Notes under the pieces: generated by a model
Told to the model about the DNA's origin: nothing
The model's database searches: none
Seen by the model: the letters and a program-made list of their open reading frames with translations, nothing else
DNA from: Cacajao melanocephalus
Taxonomy: Eukaryota > Chordata > Mammalia > Primates > Pitheciidae
Assembly: GCA_963573385.1 (NCBI GenBank)
Contig: CAUYLG010063037.1
Location: forward strand, 48,194 to 112,193
DNA length: 64,000 bases
Reading direction: 5' to 3'
Position numbers and translations under genes: made by a program
Shown: positions 49,207 through 61,164 of the stretch, piece by piece
How positions within the stretch are numbered: position 1 is the stretch's first letter
Layout: each line of letters starts with the position of its first letter

Positions 49207-49715
49207 CACACATACATGTGTTATATACCTATAAAAGTTTAAATATTTACCTAAAATAAATGATACTTTTATGTACAAGCTAAAGTGATCAAGGGTAAAA
49301 TGATTTCACAGAGCTAGAAAGTGTGTTGTGACGAAATGAAAAGGACATTCAGGTGAGCTGCATATCAATAGTTGCTTGTTCAGATTATAATGGCTGTGGT
49401 AATGTTGTCATTTTGTGTAGGCTTCTATCTGAGCAGATCTGGATTATATCCACAGAGTTTCTCTGCCATCATTCCCAATCATGTCTCCCTATTGGGTGAA
49501 AGGGTAGTGGCCAAGCTAGGAAAACAAAGTAAAATAAGAGAGTTTGAGGTTTGAAAATAAGTTGTGGTTAAGCACAGGTACTTCAGAATACTAGAATTTT
49601 CTAAGATGATTATACTATAAACAAAGTATGGGATGGTAAAAATGGTTTTACAGAAATTTGTGATAGGGCTATTCTAGACGTCCTTATCAGTAAAGAACAT
49701 TATAGTCACTCTCCG
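49061..49715. other. Single-copy intron with (TG)n
   Basis: No transposable element was recognised. A (TG)14 microsatellite lies at 49175-49202. Confidence 0.5.
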
Positions 49716-50161
<446 letters not shown>

Positions 50162-50586
50162 TTCAGTCTTCAAGTACAAAAGTTCAGCTTTCTAACTTTC
50201 CTCAAATGCTACTTTCAACACTCTTAAGCACTGCATGTTAAGCACTAAACAATGAGAATATTGAGAGAGCATGAAGAGGAGATGGTTAGAAGAGAGGCAA
50301 CATTGACAGTGAGGAAATGACACATGTGCTCAGGGTTGAGTTGTTTTGACCGCAGGAACAATTCTCTAAGACTCTCAGTTTGTGCATCTGTGAGTGGCAG
50401 AAAACACACTCAAAAGTGTTTTATACAGTCTCTCAACAACAGTCAACACAGGAGACTTCTGTGACCCAACATGCGAAAACTTCTCCCCATCAACAAGCAA
50501 GCAGTCAGTTCAGCAATCCGACACCAGCTGAATGTCTCTAACTTCTATTCTGATGCTTTCTTTTCTTTTGATCTCACACCAGTTAG

Positions 50587-50740
50587 ATTTTTTTTTTTTG
50601 AGATGAGGATCTCATTTTGTTCCCTAGGCTGGAGTGGAGTGATATTCACAGGCACAATCATAGCTCACTGCAGCCTCTAACTCCTGACTTTAAGCAATCT
50701 TCCCACCTCAGTAGCTGGGATAACAGGCATGCCTCATATT
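50587..50740 (-). mobile_element. Alu-related monomer, truncated
   Basis: 'gagatgaggatctcattttg', 'aggctggagtggagtgatat', 'caatcatagctcactgcagc', then 'agtagctgggataacaggca'. It ends abruptly where LTR sequence begins. Confidence 0.85.
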
Positions 50741-50873
50741 TTGGCACTTCTACCTGGAGATAGTGTCAGATCCCGCAGGTTGAGGGCTCCCAAGTAGCTG
50801 GGACAACAGGCATGCCCCACATTTTGACGCTATCTACCTGGAGATAGCATCAGATCCCGCAGGTTGAGGGCTT
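50711..50873. repeat. 83-bp tandem duplication
   Basis: Two adjacent copies start at 50711 and 50794, both beginning 'gtagctggga' and ending 'ggttgagggct'. Each contains Alu-derived sequence followed by LTR-like 'tacctggagatag' and 'tcagatcccgcaggttg'. The unit crosses the Alu/LTR junction, so the duplication arose after those sequences were joined. Confidence 0.93.
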
Positions 50874-51557
50874 AAGACTGCAACCCCTTTGCCCCACCCC
50901 CACCTTCAGATGCCAGTCACAAGCTCCAGGTTGTTTTACTTGTGCTTCTGATTGACTGGCTATAAATTGGGGATCCCACAACCACTTCCTTTGGTTCAAT
51001 TAATTTTCTAGAGCAGCTTCCAGAACTCAGAGAAGCACTTACTTTATTTTTTCCTATGTGAATTTTGGAACAGAAACACTTATACTTAGCAGTTTATTTA
51101 AAGAATATTACAAAGGATACAGATGAGAAGATGCATAAATCAAGACATGTGGGAAGGGGCGTGGAGTTTCCATTCCCTCTCCAGTACATCACCGTATAGA
51201 AACCTCTGTGTGTTCAGCTCCCCAGAAGGTCTCCAAATTCTGTCTTTTTGGGTTTTTATGGAAGCTTCATTACATAGGTATGATTGATTAAGCCATTGGT
51301 CACTGGTGATCAACTTAACCTTCAGTCCCTCTCCCCTCCCCAGAAATTTGGGGGTGGGCTGAAAGCCCTAGCCTTCTAATCCTGCCTTGGTCTTTGCCAT
51401 GACCAGTCCCCATCCTGAAGTCAGGAGGTGCTAGCCATCCGTCAGCTCGTTAACATACAAAAAGGCATCACTTGGCGAGTTTCTGAAGATTTTTAGGAGT
51501 TGTATGTCAGAAAACTGGACTATGACCAGATACATATTTCAGAATATTCTAGTGTCA
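50741..51557 (-). mobile_element. ERV LTR, antisense
   Basis: 'atattacaaaggatacagat', 'gtttttatggaagcttcatt', 'acataggtatgattgattaa', 'cccctccccagaaatttggg', 'cagtccccatcctgaag' are the antisense order of an ERVL-class LTR I have seen often but cannot name with certainty. No internal ERV sequence follows. Confidence 0.6.
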
Positions 51558-52067
51558 TTTGAAAAGTGCTGCACCTGAGCAATCCATAGTAGTCAGCAAG
51601 AGACAAGGAAAAGGATGGGCAGTGGAAAAAGTGGAAAACTTGTGACCACAGGATCAGCCTCAATGTCCGTTAACCTAAATGAATTCAAGAGTCAGCTGCG
51701 AGTTTGAGAACTGAAAGACTAAGCATGTTGTGAAAGTGCTGAAATTTTGATCACAGGCCATCTGTGGATTATTCGTAAGATCAAGGCCAGTCCATATTTG
51801 GACAATATCAAAGTGAGCAGCTAAGTCATAAATGAGCTATACAGATGTGTTCAGGGCTTCCTTCCCACTTCTGCAGAAGTTACTATGGTGGAAGAGGGAT
51901 TTTCAGTGTAAACAAAACTACTTTATTTGGGGAAAAGATGCCCATAAGCAGACAAATAAATATAAAATATCTAAGCAGAGAGACTAATACCTTAGTTTTA
52001 AAATTACCTTAAGAACTCATATTCCTTTCGGTACAATGCATCTCACTACTAAGTTCAAACTCTCCAT
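51558..52067. other. No recognised feature
   Basis: Single-copy sequence within the loop of the inverted duplication. Confidence 0.45.
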
Positions 52068-52221
52068 AGGCAAACTATGGAGAAACTATGATTGACAATG
52101 GCTTAGGGGTGGAATTTTCCTTTTGGATGCATTGAGCCACCTCCCAGTTTGTCTCAGAAGCTTCTTCAGGTAAGAAGAGCAAATATGGCCAGGTGTGGTG
52201 GCTCACGCCTGTAATGCCAGC
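52068..52221 (-). repeat. Inverted duplication, arm 2 with truncated Alu head
   Basis: Mirror of arm 1. Its right end is the first ~35 bases of an Alu ('ggccaggtgtggtggctcac' to 'gtaatgccag'), cut off with no body, linker or tail. The same G-to-C change as in the arm 1 Alu is present. Confidence 0.93.
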
Positions 52222-52418
52222 TCACTGAAAATCCTAGAACAGTAAAAACTTTCAAGAGCAGACTGAAGCCCTTATTCTTTTTTATAGTATATTGGTTGCA
52301 GGAGTCCTCTGTTTCACTGAAAAGGTTTAATCACATTTTAGAGTGGGTTGTGATGGTGCCAACAGCTATGCATGAACAGTGTCTTACAAGTTTCTTACTA
52401 TGAAATAAGAAAAACAAG

Positions 52419-52713
<295 letters not shown>

Positions 52714-52773
52714 TGTAGTCATCTTCGGATATATTTATAAAGGATTCTAAAGAAGCAAGAAGGGTCAGAACCA

Positions 52774-53043
52774 ATTTTTTTTTTTTTTTGGAGACAAGTT
52801 CTCGTTCTGTCACCCAGGTTGGAGTGCAGTGGTGCAACTATGCCTCACTATAGCCTCAACCTCCCAGGCTCACGTAATCCTCCCACCTCAGCCTGCCAAG
52901 TAGCTAGGACTACAGGCACACACCACTACACCCAGCTAATTTTTGTTGCCAGGACTGGTCTTGAACTCCTGAGCTCAAGCGATCCTCTTGCCTCAGCCTC
53001 CCAAAGTGCTGGGATTATAGGCGTGAGCCACTGTGCCCAGCTC
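52774..53043 (-). mobile_element. Alu with linker deletion
   Basis: T16 tract, then 'ggagacaagttctcgttctg', ending 'gtgagccactgtgcccagct'. The linker region is shortened ('aatttttgttgccaggactg'). Confidence 0.93.
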
Positions 53044-53270
53044 CAGGACCAGTATTTTAAACATTTCCTTTTCTTTTATGGAAGTAATCTGTCTATGTTA
53101 ATTACCTGTATAATGTAAATTTGGACTCAGGAGCAAAATGGTCTCAGAGACCTAAACTGTTTGTAAGTTGGAGGCTCTTGTTCTATGCAGAAGTGGCAGG
53201 AGAAATTTTATTCTGAAGTCTGCAAAACACAAACTGACTTGCCAACAAAAAGTAACCCTGGTTGCTAAGA

Positions 53271-53557
53271 TTTTTTTTTTTTTTTTTTTTTGAGACAGGC
53301 TTGCTCTGTCACTCATGCTGGAGTGCAGTGGCACCATCTGGGCCCACTGCAGTCTCCACCTCCTGGGTTCAAGCGATTTTGCTGCTCAGCCTCCCGAGTA
53401 GCTGGAATTACAGGTGCACACCACCACACCGAACGACTTTTATATTTTTTAGTAGAAACGGGGTTTCACCATGTTGGTCAGGCTGTCCTCGGGCGATCTG
53501 TCTGCCTTGGCCTCCCAAAGTGCTGGGATTACAGGCGTGAGCCACTGCACCCGGCCG
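53271..53557 (-). mobile_element. Alu, full dimer
   Basis: T20 tract, 'gagacaggcttgctctgtca' to 'gagccactgcacccggcc'. The left arm lacks 'tcgaactcctgacct'. Confidence 0.94.
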
Positions 53558-53890
53558 AATTTATACCATTACTAAGAGTAGGACAGCCTGACATTTTGTG
53601 CCTCCTGAATTGATGGAATAATATTTCCACATCAAGTATTTTTGCTAAAAATGTTCAACCTAAATCATAGCAAGCTTCTCCAGACCCAGCTTCCAGTTTA
53701 CAAGCAAAACAGAAACAAGTTACATGATGCAATGAGGAAAGAAGGAAAAGGGATTTTATAAAATGCTACCCTTGTCTTCACAAAAAGTCAATGGTTTTTA
53801 TGAAAAGAAGTTAATGGCTTTTATTTTCATTCCATGAAAAGTGGGGAGACTAGTCTAGGTTTAAAAGGCAAAAAAAGAAGAAATGATAAT
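53558..53890. other. No recognised feature
   Basis: AT-rich intron. Nothing was recognised. Confidence 0.45.
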
Positions 53891-53894
53891 AATA

Positions 53895-54270
53895 AATATA
53901 AGGCAACAAAAGAGACATAAAAACCAGAATGCAATGTGTGAATTTTGATTAATTCTGGTTTAGGGGAAAAAGCTATAAAAGATATTCTTGGAACAGTTGG
54001 AGAAATTTGAATATAGATTTGTGTTAGATGGCATGGGATTGTTGTGAGTTCATTAATTTTGACTGTGACCATGGGGTGATGTATGAGATGCCCGCCCTGT
54101 GTGTATAAGATACGTGCTGAAGCATGTGATGTGAAGAGTCTTGATGTCCACTCCTGCCAGATCTAGCTAGAGTGTATATGTGTGCTCATTGAGCTGTTTG
54201 TTTAACTTTTCTATATGCCTGAAATTTACATGTATTATATATTTCAATATGTATATTAAATAGAGAAAGG
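53895..54270 (+). mobile_element. L1 LINE 3' region (old)
   Basis: 'ccagaatgcaatgtgtgaat', 'aaaagctataaaagatattc', 'gaacagttggagaaatttga', 'atagatttgtgttagatgg' match the old L1 3' region just upstream of the part seen at 45770. Confidence 0.6.
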
Positions 54271-54380
54271 GAAAGAGGGACAGAGAAGCTGAGTTCTTTC
54301 TATTCTTTGAGAAGCAAAAATTATAGAAGCACTAAACTTTTAGAGAAGTAACAAATCAATTTCCCCCTCTTCTTTTGTAG

Positions 54381-54413
54381 GCTCAAGAAAAAGGAAGACT
54401 GGATTATGGGAAG
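54381..54413 (+). CDS. PDSS2: PDSS2 internal exon (probably exon 7), 33 bases
   Basis: An 11-codon exon (AQEKGRLDYGK), phase 0 at both ends, between a strong pyrimidine tract ('ccccctcttcttttgtag') and 'gtaggc'. It continues the IKQIRE end of the previous exon. In human PDSS2 the matching residues, as I recall, are AQEKGRLDYAK, so Gly replaces Ala at codon 10. The peptide is a short charged helix segment near the C-terminus of the prenyl synthase fold. Too short for gene finders, it rests on protein homology, frame and splice sites. The final exon should lie beyond 64000. Confidence 0.93.
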
Positions 54414-54589
54414 GTAGGCGGTCTTTATACGTACTGTACGTTTTTACACATTTCAATTTGGTGTTTGGCTTTTGTTTATATTTTAAAGGTCAAAAGAGAA
54501 TTATCACCTTGAGAGCTGAGGGACATTTTCTGTTAAGTGTAGGCAATAGCAGGTGGAATAAGGTTCAATTAACAAGAATTCTATTTATT

Positions 54590-54790
54590 ATTGAGTACTG
54601 TTTCATCCCAGACATTATATTAGGTATTGAGACAGCGGTGAACGAGATGAAATCTTTCAGAATATTTGCAATTCTAGTGGGGGAAGTTGATAACTAAATA
54701 AATAACGTAATGTCAAGTGTCAGTAAGTGTGATGAGGGAAAATAAACAGTAAAATCACTGGCCATTGTTGGAAAGATGCCTATGGCCTGT
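54590..54790 (-). mobile_element. L2 LINE 3' terminus
   Basis: 'catcccagacattatattag', 'gagacagcggtgaacgagat', 'attctagtgggggaagttga' are antisense L2 end landmarks. Confidence 0.65.
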
Positions 54791-54867
54791 GGATGGAAGA
54801 CAACCTTTAGGAGCATCAGATAATACCTAGAAAGCACCTTACAGGGAAGACTTGACTCCCAAAGGCA

Positions 54868-55045
54868 GGAGTTCTCACATCACCTGTGGAACTTTTGAAA
54901 ACACTTGTGCCTAGATACCACTGCATCAGGCCTTCTTTCACCAAGATCAGAATCCCCTGATGGGAGAGCAGTACAGGGGCAGGCTGGAGTGGTTTGTCAT
55001 CTCCACAGATAATTCTGACACACAGCCCTGGTTAAAAACTGTTGT
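54868..55045. mobile_element. MER5A-type hAT element
   Basis: 'catcacctgtggaacttttg', 'gatcagaatcccctgatggg', 'cacagataattctgacacac', 'ccctggttaaaaactgt' give both halves of MER5A within about 180 bases, the usual full length. Confidence 0.75.
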
Positions 55046-55440
55046 GGGAGGTCAGATTTCAATGCATCAAGACAGGCCTAGGAACACACTTGGGTCACGT
55101 TCTGCTTTCCCCTCAGGAACAAATGGAACATTTAACAGGTGTATGGCATGTGTACAGCTGCTTGGCTAAAAGAACATGGCAACCATCTGATTTATGCAAC
55201 AATCAGGAATATCCAGGGTGTCAGCACACCTGCACTCTAAAGACAGGGAGGAAGAAACATGACCCAGAAGGGCTCTGCTTGCCGTGGGACAACCAAAATC
55301 TTCAAGAGCCTCTCCAGAGCTGACCCAGAACCTCACACTCTTCTGGCAGCCTGGTGGGGCACACCCATGGCCTCCTGCCTTTATTCTCTTTTCCTTGCCA
55401 AAAATAAAGTCTTTCTCTCTTTATTTTAACAATTAAAAAA
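55046..55440. other. Unassigned, LTR-like 3' end
   Basis: It ends with 'ttccttgccaaaaataaagt' and 'ctttctctctttat', an AATAAA signal plus a T-rich tail as in many LTRs. The preceding sequence resembles no family I can name. Confidence 0.4.
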
Positions 55441-55462
55441 TAGATTTACTTTGACGCACTGG

Positions 55463-55779
<317 letters not shown>

Positions 55780-55789
55780 AAAGCACTAG

Positions 55790-55935
55790 TTCTTATACCC
55801 AGGAACATATGTCAGAATTACCTGTGGAGGTTTTAAAAATTCCCTAAGTTCAGGTCTCCCTCTTGGAGAAGGTTGCAAAGCAGGTCAGGACCCGAGTGTT
55901 TCTAAAAAGCTTTTCAAGTAGCTCTGGTGTTTCCT
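55790..55935. mobile_element. MER5A-like hAT fragment
   Basis: 'actagttcttatacccagga', 'gaattacctgtggaggtttt' and 'aaagcttttcaagtagctct' follow MER5A, diverged. Confidence 0.6.
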
Positions 55936-55939
55936 TCCG

Positions 55940-56286
55940 GTTGAATCACTGACTCTAGGCTGACCGGGGTACTGTGGTTTTTGGGTTTTGGGGGCCGTTT
56001 TGGCGGGGAGTGGGAAGCTTTTCTCAGATTTACTAGGAGCAGCAAAGAACTTGGTCTCTGGCTTTTTTGGAGTCTGTCTCAGGTCTTTTGTCCCCAGCGA
56101 AGGATTTTTTTCCTTCACTGCCTCTTTGATTTTTGGCTTTTTCCCTGAGCCTTTCCCTAGGGTCTCAGATTCTGCAGCTTTTGGGGTCTCAGAGGCTGTC
56201 AAGTCTTTTTTCTTCCTCCCACGAGGAGTGTTGGGACAGTCTCTCCTTTTATCTGCCTCACGTACTTTTGCCTCCTTCAAGAAAAA
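55940..56286 (-). pseudogene. Unidentified Lys/Pro-rich open frame, possible retrocopy
   Basis: On the minus strand an uninterrupted frame of about 115 codons runs from just after a TAG (near 56287-56289) down to about 55940, then continues for 18 codons into MER5A-like sequence. The product is very basic and low in hydrophobics: EADKRRDCPNTPRGRKKK near the start, then KGSGKKPKIKEAVKEK, then TPKKPETKFFAAPSKSEK. This nucleolar/chromatin-protein-like composition is unusual for random intron DNA. There is no ATG at the start (TTG only), no recognisable domain and no visible splice sites. I could not identify a parent gene. It may be a fragment of a processed pseudogene, a piece of old repeat coding sequence, or chance. 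Confidence 0.35.
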
Positions 56287-56484
56287 CTAGGTAATAGGAG
56301 CACTTCTAAACCGAGGGCTTCCATGTCTGTCACTCTGCCTTAGATGTGAACTTGAGCCTCATCGTATACCCAGACGCAGGCCGTGGACTTACCCTGTTCG
56401 GTCTCCCCCAGGCATAAGAGCCCAATGCATCTTAAACTAAACTAAACTTCTTTTCTGACACCTCTGACCTTTCTGTTGCTGCTG

Positions 56485-57025
56485 TTTAATGAGTTTATTT
56501 TTTACAGCAGTTTTAGGTTGACAGCAGAAGTGAGTGAAAAGTGTGGAGTTCCTCTAGCCCCTGACCCCACACACATGCAGCCTCTCTCACTATCAGCATT
56601 CCACCCCAGAACAGGACATTGTTACAATTAATGAGTCTAAGGCCAGGTGCAGTGGCTCATACCTCTAATCCCAGCACTTTTGGGAGGCTTAGGTGGAAGG
56701 ATCACTTGAGCCAGGAGTTTAAGACCAACCTGGATAACACAACAAAACCCTGTCTGTACAAAACAATGTAAAAATTAACTGGGTGTGATGATGCACTCCT
56801 GTAGTTGCAGCTACCTGGGAGGCTGAGGTGGGAGGATTGCTTGAGCCTGGGAGCAGAGGTTTCAGTGAGTCGAGATCGTGCCACTGCACTCTAGCCTGGG
56901 CAACAGAGTGAGACCCTGTCACCAGGAAAAAACAATGATGAGTCTACATTGATGCATCGTTATCACCCAGAGTCCATATATTGCATTAGGAAGGTTACAG
57001 TCCTTGGTGCTGGACCTGTGAGCCT
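56485..57025 (-). mobile_element. L1M LINE fragment, split by an Alu
   Basis: 'acagcagttttaggttgaca', 'acaggacattgttacaatta' before the Alu and 'cattgatgcatcgttatcac', 'agagtccatatattgcatta' after it match antisense L1M 3' sequence. Confidence 0.6.
56641..56931 (+). mobile_element. Alu, old dimer with short TSD
   Basis: Head 'ggccaggtgcagtggctcat'. 'atgagtcta' precedes it (56631-56639) and recurs just after it ('atgatgagtctaca'). The tail is degenerate. Confidence 0.93.
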
Positions 57026-57089
57026 TTTTTTTTTTTTAGTTCAGAGGTTAGCACTATCATCCCACCAGTCAACCATGTGAGAAACTTAC

Positions 57090-57380
57090 CACGTGAGAAA
57101 CTGCTCCTACTCCCCATCCTGTGTTCCGTGATCAAGTCATACCAGTTTTATAGCCTACATTGTCTTGACTCCAACTCCTCCTATTGGTCTCTTTTTCTAT
57201 TGCTCATGCTCATAGTCTCTTCATCTGAACCACTGAAAAACCTGCTCAGTCTCCCCTGCCTCTCTTTTGTCCCCACAGATCTGTGACCAGCCAGAGTGAC
57301 TATCTAAACCACCAATCTGACAGTTTCCCCCTCCAGCTTAAAACCCTTCATTGCTCCATGTTGTCTAACTGGCACATTCA
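57090..57380 (+). mobile_element. L2 LINE fragment
   Basis: 'ccagccagagtgactatcta', 'aatctgacagtttccccctc', 'agcttaaaacccttcattgc' are sense L2 landmarks. Confidence 0.65.
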
Positions 57381-57424
57381 GAGCTTGCTGGGTTGGCATA
57401 TATAGGGTTGTGTCACTGCACTCC

Positions 57425-57610
57425 CTACTAAAAATATTTTAAAAATTAGCTAGGCAAGGTGGTGCACACCTGTAGTCCTGGCTACTCAGGAGGCTGAGGT
57501 AGGGGATCACCTGACCCCAAGAAGTTGAGGCTGCAGTGAGCTGTGATCACACCACTGTACTCCAGCCTGGGCAATGGGAATGAGACCCTGTCTCAAAAAA
57601 AAAAAAAAAA
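57425..57610 (+). mobile_element. Alu right arm
   Basis: It begins in the linker ('ctactaaaaatattttaaaa'), runs through 'gtgcacacctgtagtcctgg' and ends in A16. The left arm is absent. Confidence 0.9.
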
Positions 57611-57624
57611 TAGAAAAATAGAAA

Positions 57625-57938
57625 AGAGGTAATTGGCTTATGGTTCTGCAGGCATATGAGAAGCATAGTGCTGATATCTGCTTCTGGTGAGGCCTCAAGG
57701 AGCTTAGAATCATGGCGCGTGGCACAGGTATTAAAAGTGCCACACACTTTTAAACAACCAGGTCTCGCATGAACTCAACTGAGCGAGAACTCACTTGTCA
57801 CCAAAGGCATGGCACTAAGCCATTCATGAGGGATCCAACCCCATGACCCAAACACCTGCCACCAGGCCCACCTCCAACGATGGAGGTCACATTTCGACAT
57901 GAGATTTGGAGGGGACAAAACATCCAAACCAAGTTGTT
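57625..57938 (-). mobile_element. MST/THE1-type MaLR LTR
   Basis: 'ctggtgaggcctcaaggagc', 'agccattcatgagggatcca', 'accccatgacccaaacacct', 'cacatttcgacatgagattt', 'ggaggggacaaaacatccaa' are the antisense signature of this LTR group. Confidence 0.85.
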
Positions 57939-58107
57939 CACTTAATCTCTTTGGTCTTTCCTTAGTTTCCTCAGTACAAAATGAGCAATTTAGAGTAGTG
58001 CTGTTCTATTCCCTTAGGCTCACTCTAAATTTGTGAGGAGGCATTCTTATCCTGAGGTCCAGACTCACTCCTTCACCCAACCAACATTTATTTAATATAT
58101 TTTTTAA

Positions 58108-58407
<300 letters not shown>

Positions 58408-58594
58408 TTTATCTGATGTTTAATGTATTTGAAGCACAGGCAACTACCATGAACATGACTGCCAGGGTTTGCCATCACAAGCTCCCCGACTCCAGCTTCC
58501 CTAACTAAAGTAGCCACTCCACCTTTGCTTTTTTTTTCTCCTTAACATTTATCATAACATAAAATTATCTTCATTTTTTATTTAAAGGTGTGTT

Positions 58595-58725
58595 TATTTC
58601 TTCTTCGACTAGCATGTAAAAGATCTAAAGGCAGGGACTTTGGTGGCCTTGTTCATGGTTACATCACCCTCCCTAGCACAGGCTTCCACAGGAGTGCTTG
58701 ACAAATATGTGTGCATGAATGTTAC
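58595..58725 (+). mobile_element. L2 LINE 3' terminus
   Basis: 'gcatgtaaaagatctaaagg', 'cagggactttggtggccttg', 'cttgacaaatatgtgtgcat' follow the L2 end. Confidence 0.65.
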
Positions 58726-59345
58726 ATTCGTGCTGTGTTAGGAGACATACAGGAGGTAAGGAGAGGTCTGCAATGGAGGATCGTAGACTCAAATTAGCCA
58801 TTTTAAGAGTATACTGACTGTGTAATACGTTCCATCCCAAGGTTGCCTAAGGTTGCCTTCTCAGGTGCCCAGTGATAATATTTCTCATACCGGTAAATAG
58901 AAACCCACCCCTCCTTGAATATGTAGTGCTATCCCGATATTTAAAGGCATAACTTGATTGAGGTGATTAATCCAGACCTGTCATCCTTAACAGACTTAAA
59001 CCAAAGTAGCATAGAGAAGAAAGATTGTATCTTTACCAAGTCTTGGGGAGATGTCTGCAGTATTATCCCTTATGCAGTGTGTTATGGACTCTTGGAAATG
59101 CATCTCATGACCTCAGGTCTACTCCTCTCTGCTTTGTGTGGTCATGATGTTCAGGCTAATATTGGCATCGTGCTTGGTGGCTTAGGGTTCCCCTGGTAGG
59201 GGTTATCTGTAAAACAGTATCCGAAAAACTCGGCAGCCATTTCAGGAGATAATTGTGAAATTCACTTCTTGCTGAAAATTTCATTATTTCCAAGTGACAG
59301 ATATTTGTAAACTCAAAAGCTAAATTTTGTCTGAAAAGTCAGATA
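58726..59345. other. No recognised feature
   Basis: Single-copy intron. The 81-residue open frame at 58954-59199 has no recognisable features. Confidence 0.45.
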
Positions 59346-59354
59346 TCAAGAAAG

Positions 59355-59682
59355 TGTGCAGCCATAAAAAGAAATGAGCTCATGTCCTTTGCAGAGATAT
59401 AGATGAAGCTGGAAGCCATCATCCTCAGCAAACTAACACAGGAACAGAAAACCAAGCACCACATGTTCTCACTCATAGTGGGAGTTGAACAGTGAGAACA
59501 CATGGGCACAGGGAGGGGAACATCACACACCAGGGCCTGTTAGGGGGTCGGGGGGCGGCGAAAGGCGGGAACTTAGAGGACTGGTCAGTAGGTGCAGCAA
59601 ACCACCATGGCACAGGTATACCTATGTAACAAACCTGCACGTTCTGCACATGTATCCCAGAAAAAGTAAAATAATAAAAAAG
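59355..59682 (+). mobile_element. L1P LINE, 5'-truncated 3' end
   Basis: 'gcagccataaaaagaaatga', 'tgtcctttgcagagatatag', 'ttctcactcatagtgggagt', 'gcagcaaaccaccatggcac', 'gtaacaaacctgcacgttct' is a primate L1 terminus, with the G-rich 3'-UTR run 'ggtcggggggcggcg'. It retains about 330 bases and an A-rich tail. A 6-base 'agaaag' lies at each end. It is the youngest L1 in the window. Confidence 0.92.
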
Positions 59683-59699
59683 AGAAAGCATCCAAAAAA

Positions 59700-61004
59700 A
59701 AACCTGTATATAATTATTTTGGTCATGCACTCTGTGGCTTTATATCCCGTCACTCAATTTTGACGGTTTCAGATGATGAGGAAGTAGGGGAGAGTGGAAG
59801 AGGTGATCATTTCAAAATCATTCTCAGCTGGACCTTCAAAATGTCTGTCACATTCAGCAGAATAGTGGTCTGTACGCAGATACTGAGATAAAAAATTGAA
59901 TTACTTTTTAATCGAGTTCCTGTTGTGATAGAGCCTGGATATGCATGCTTTACACTGCCGTAGTACCTTTCACCCTAAGATATCAAAACACTTGACAACT
60001 CTTAATTCATTAAATCTCTCCCTGTCTCTTAAAGTAGTTAACACAGACTGGAAGTCACTATATTCATTGCTGAAACTCACTCGCCTGGGTAGCGGGCAAA
60101 GATGGAAGCTATTTTACTGTGTAAGACAGTCCTACCTTAGTAGCTTTTAAGGTGGAAAAACAAGGAATATCTTACCTAGTTAAAATTGCAGAAGTTGTGT
60201 TAGATGGAATATAATTACCAGAAGTGAAGTGTGACCAGGAAGCTAATACTTCTGCTCCAGTGCATAGTGCGGTGGGGATCTTAATTACAGTGACTGTCCT
60301 GCAGCCCTGGGTAGGCATCTCTCAGACCGCTGCTCCAGCTCCTTAGGCTTCCGGCCTCAAGGTTCGGCAGAGCCACTTCAGCTCAGTGCTAGAGGGAAGA
60401 GTGCCACCTATTGAATTGCAGGCATTCTTGGAGATGGGTTGGGACTGGTGGAGAAGCCTCTCGGACCACATTCACGTTTGGTTTGCTATGGTAACTAATA
60501 TATATGTCTAAAAGAAAACGAATATGTTGACTACTCTTGCTTAGAAAAACATCGACAAACGTCTGTGTATTTTCCCCAGCTGGAGCTGAGCGTATGCCTG
60601 TAGTTTAGCCTACTGCTACTTGAAATAAGCATGCTGCTAAAAGACTGAGGCAGATGGTATTTTTACCACTTCAGGCAAAACATGGCACCTATGGTTCGAC
60701 TTTGTACAATTTTAATTTTTTAACATTTTCAAAATGGCTTGTTTTAAATATCTCCATCACAGAGACAGGCTTTTTCCCAGTTTCTTTTTAATAATTGCTT
60801 CAAATATACAGATATGAATAACCATCACTTGGCCAAAACCAGACTGTGCAGCATTGTAGAGTCTGCCTTCTGTTCATTCTTTCATAAGTGCCTAGGACTG
60901 TGCCACAAATGAGCTTTGACATTCGTGCTAATTTTGACACAGAGACACTAAATGGTTTATAATAGCTTGCATTGTATTTATCTCTAGCCTTTTCTCTTAT
61001 TGTT
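59700..61004. other. 1.3 kb without recognised repeats
   Basis: The longest stretch in the 3' half lacking any transposable-element signature. Bases 60230-60480 are more GC-rich, with several CpGs. No open frame is convincing. Its repeat-free state may mark conserved noncoding or regulatory sequence. Confidence 0.45.
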
Positions 61005-61160
61005 GTCCTTTGTTTAGAGATGAGGTCTCACTGTGTTCCCCAAGCTAGAGTGCAGTGGCTATCAAAGCCCATTGCAGTACTCTACATCCTCCAACTCCTG
61101 GGCTCAAGAGATCCTCCCATCTCCACCTCCCAAGTAGCTGCGACTACAGGCGCACTGTCC
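61005..61160 (-). mobile_element. Alu-related monomer, old
   Basis: 'tagagatgaggtctcactgt', 'aagctagagtgcagtggcta', 'caagtagctgcgactacagg'. Truncated and J-like. Confidence 0.8.
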
Positions 61161-61164
61161 CTAC

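Noticed and set aside
55988..56290. 100-residue plus-strand open frame opposite the Lys/Pro-rich frame
   Set aside because: It mirrors the minus-strand frame. Its Phe/Ser-rich content is what a Lys-rich frame gives in antisense.
59355..59682. Possible active L1
   Set aside because: Only about 330 bases of the 3' end remain; there is no ORF1/ORF2 or promoter.
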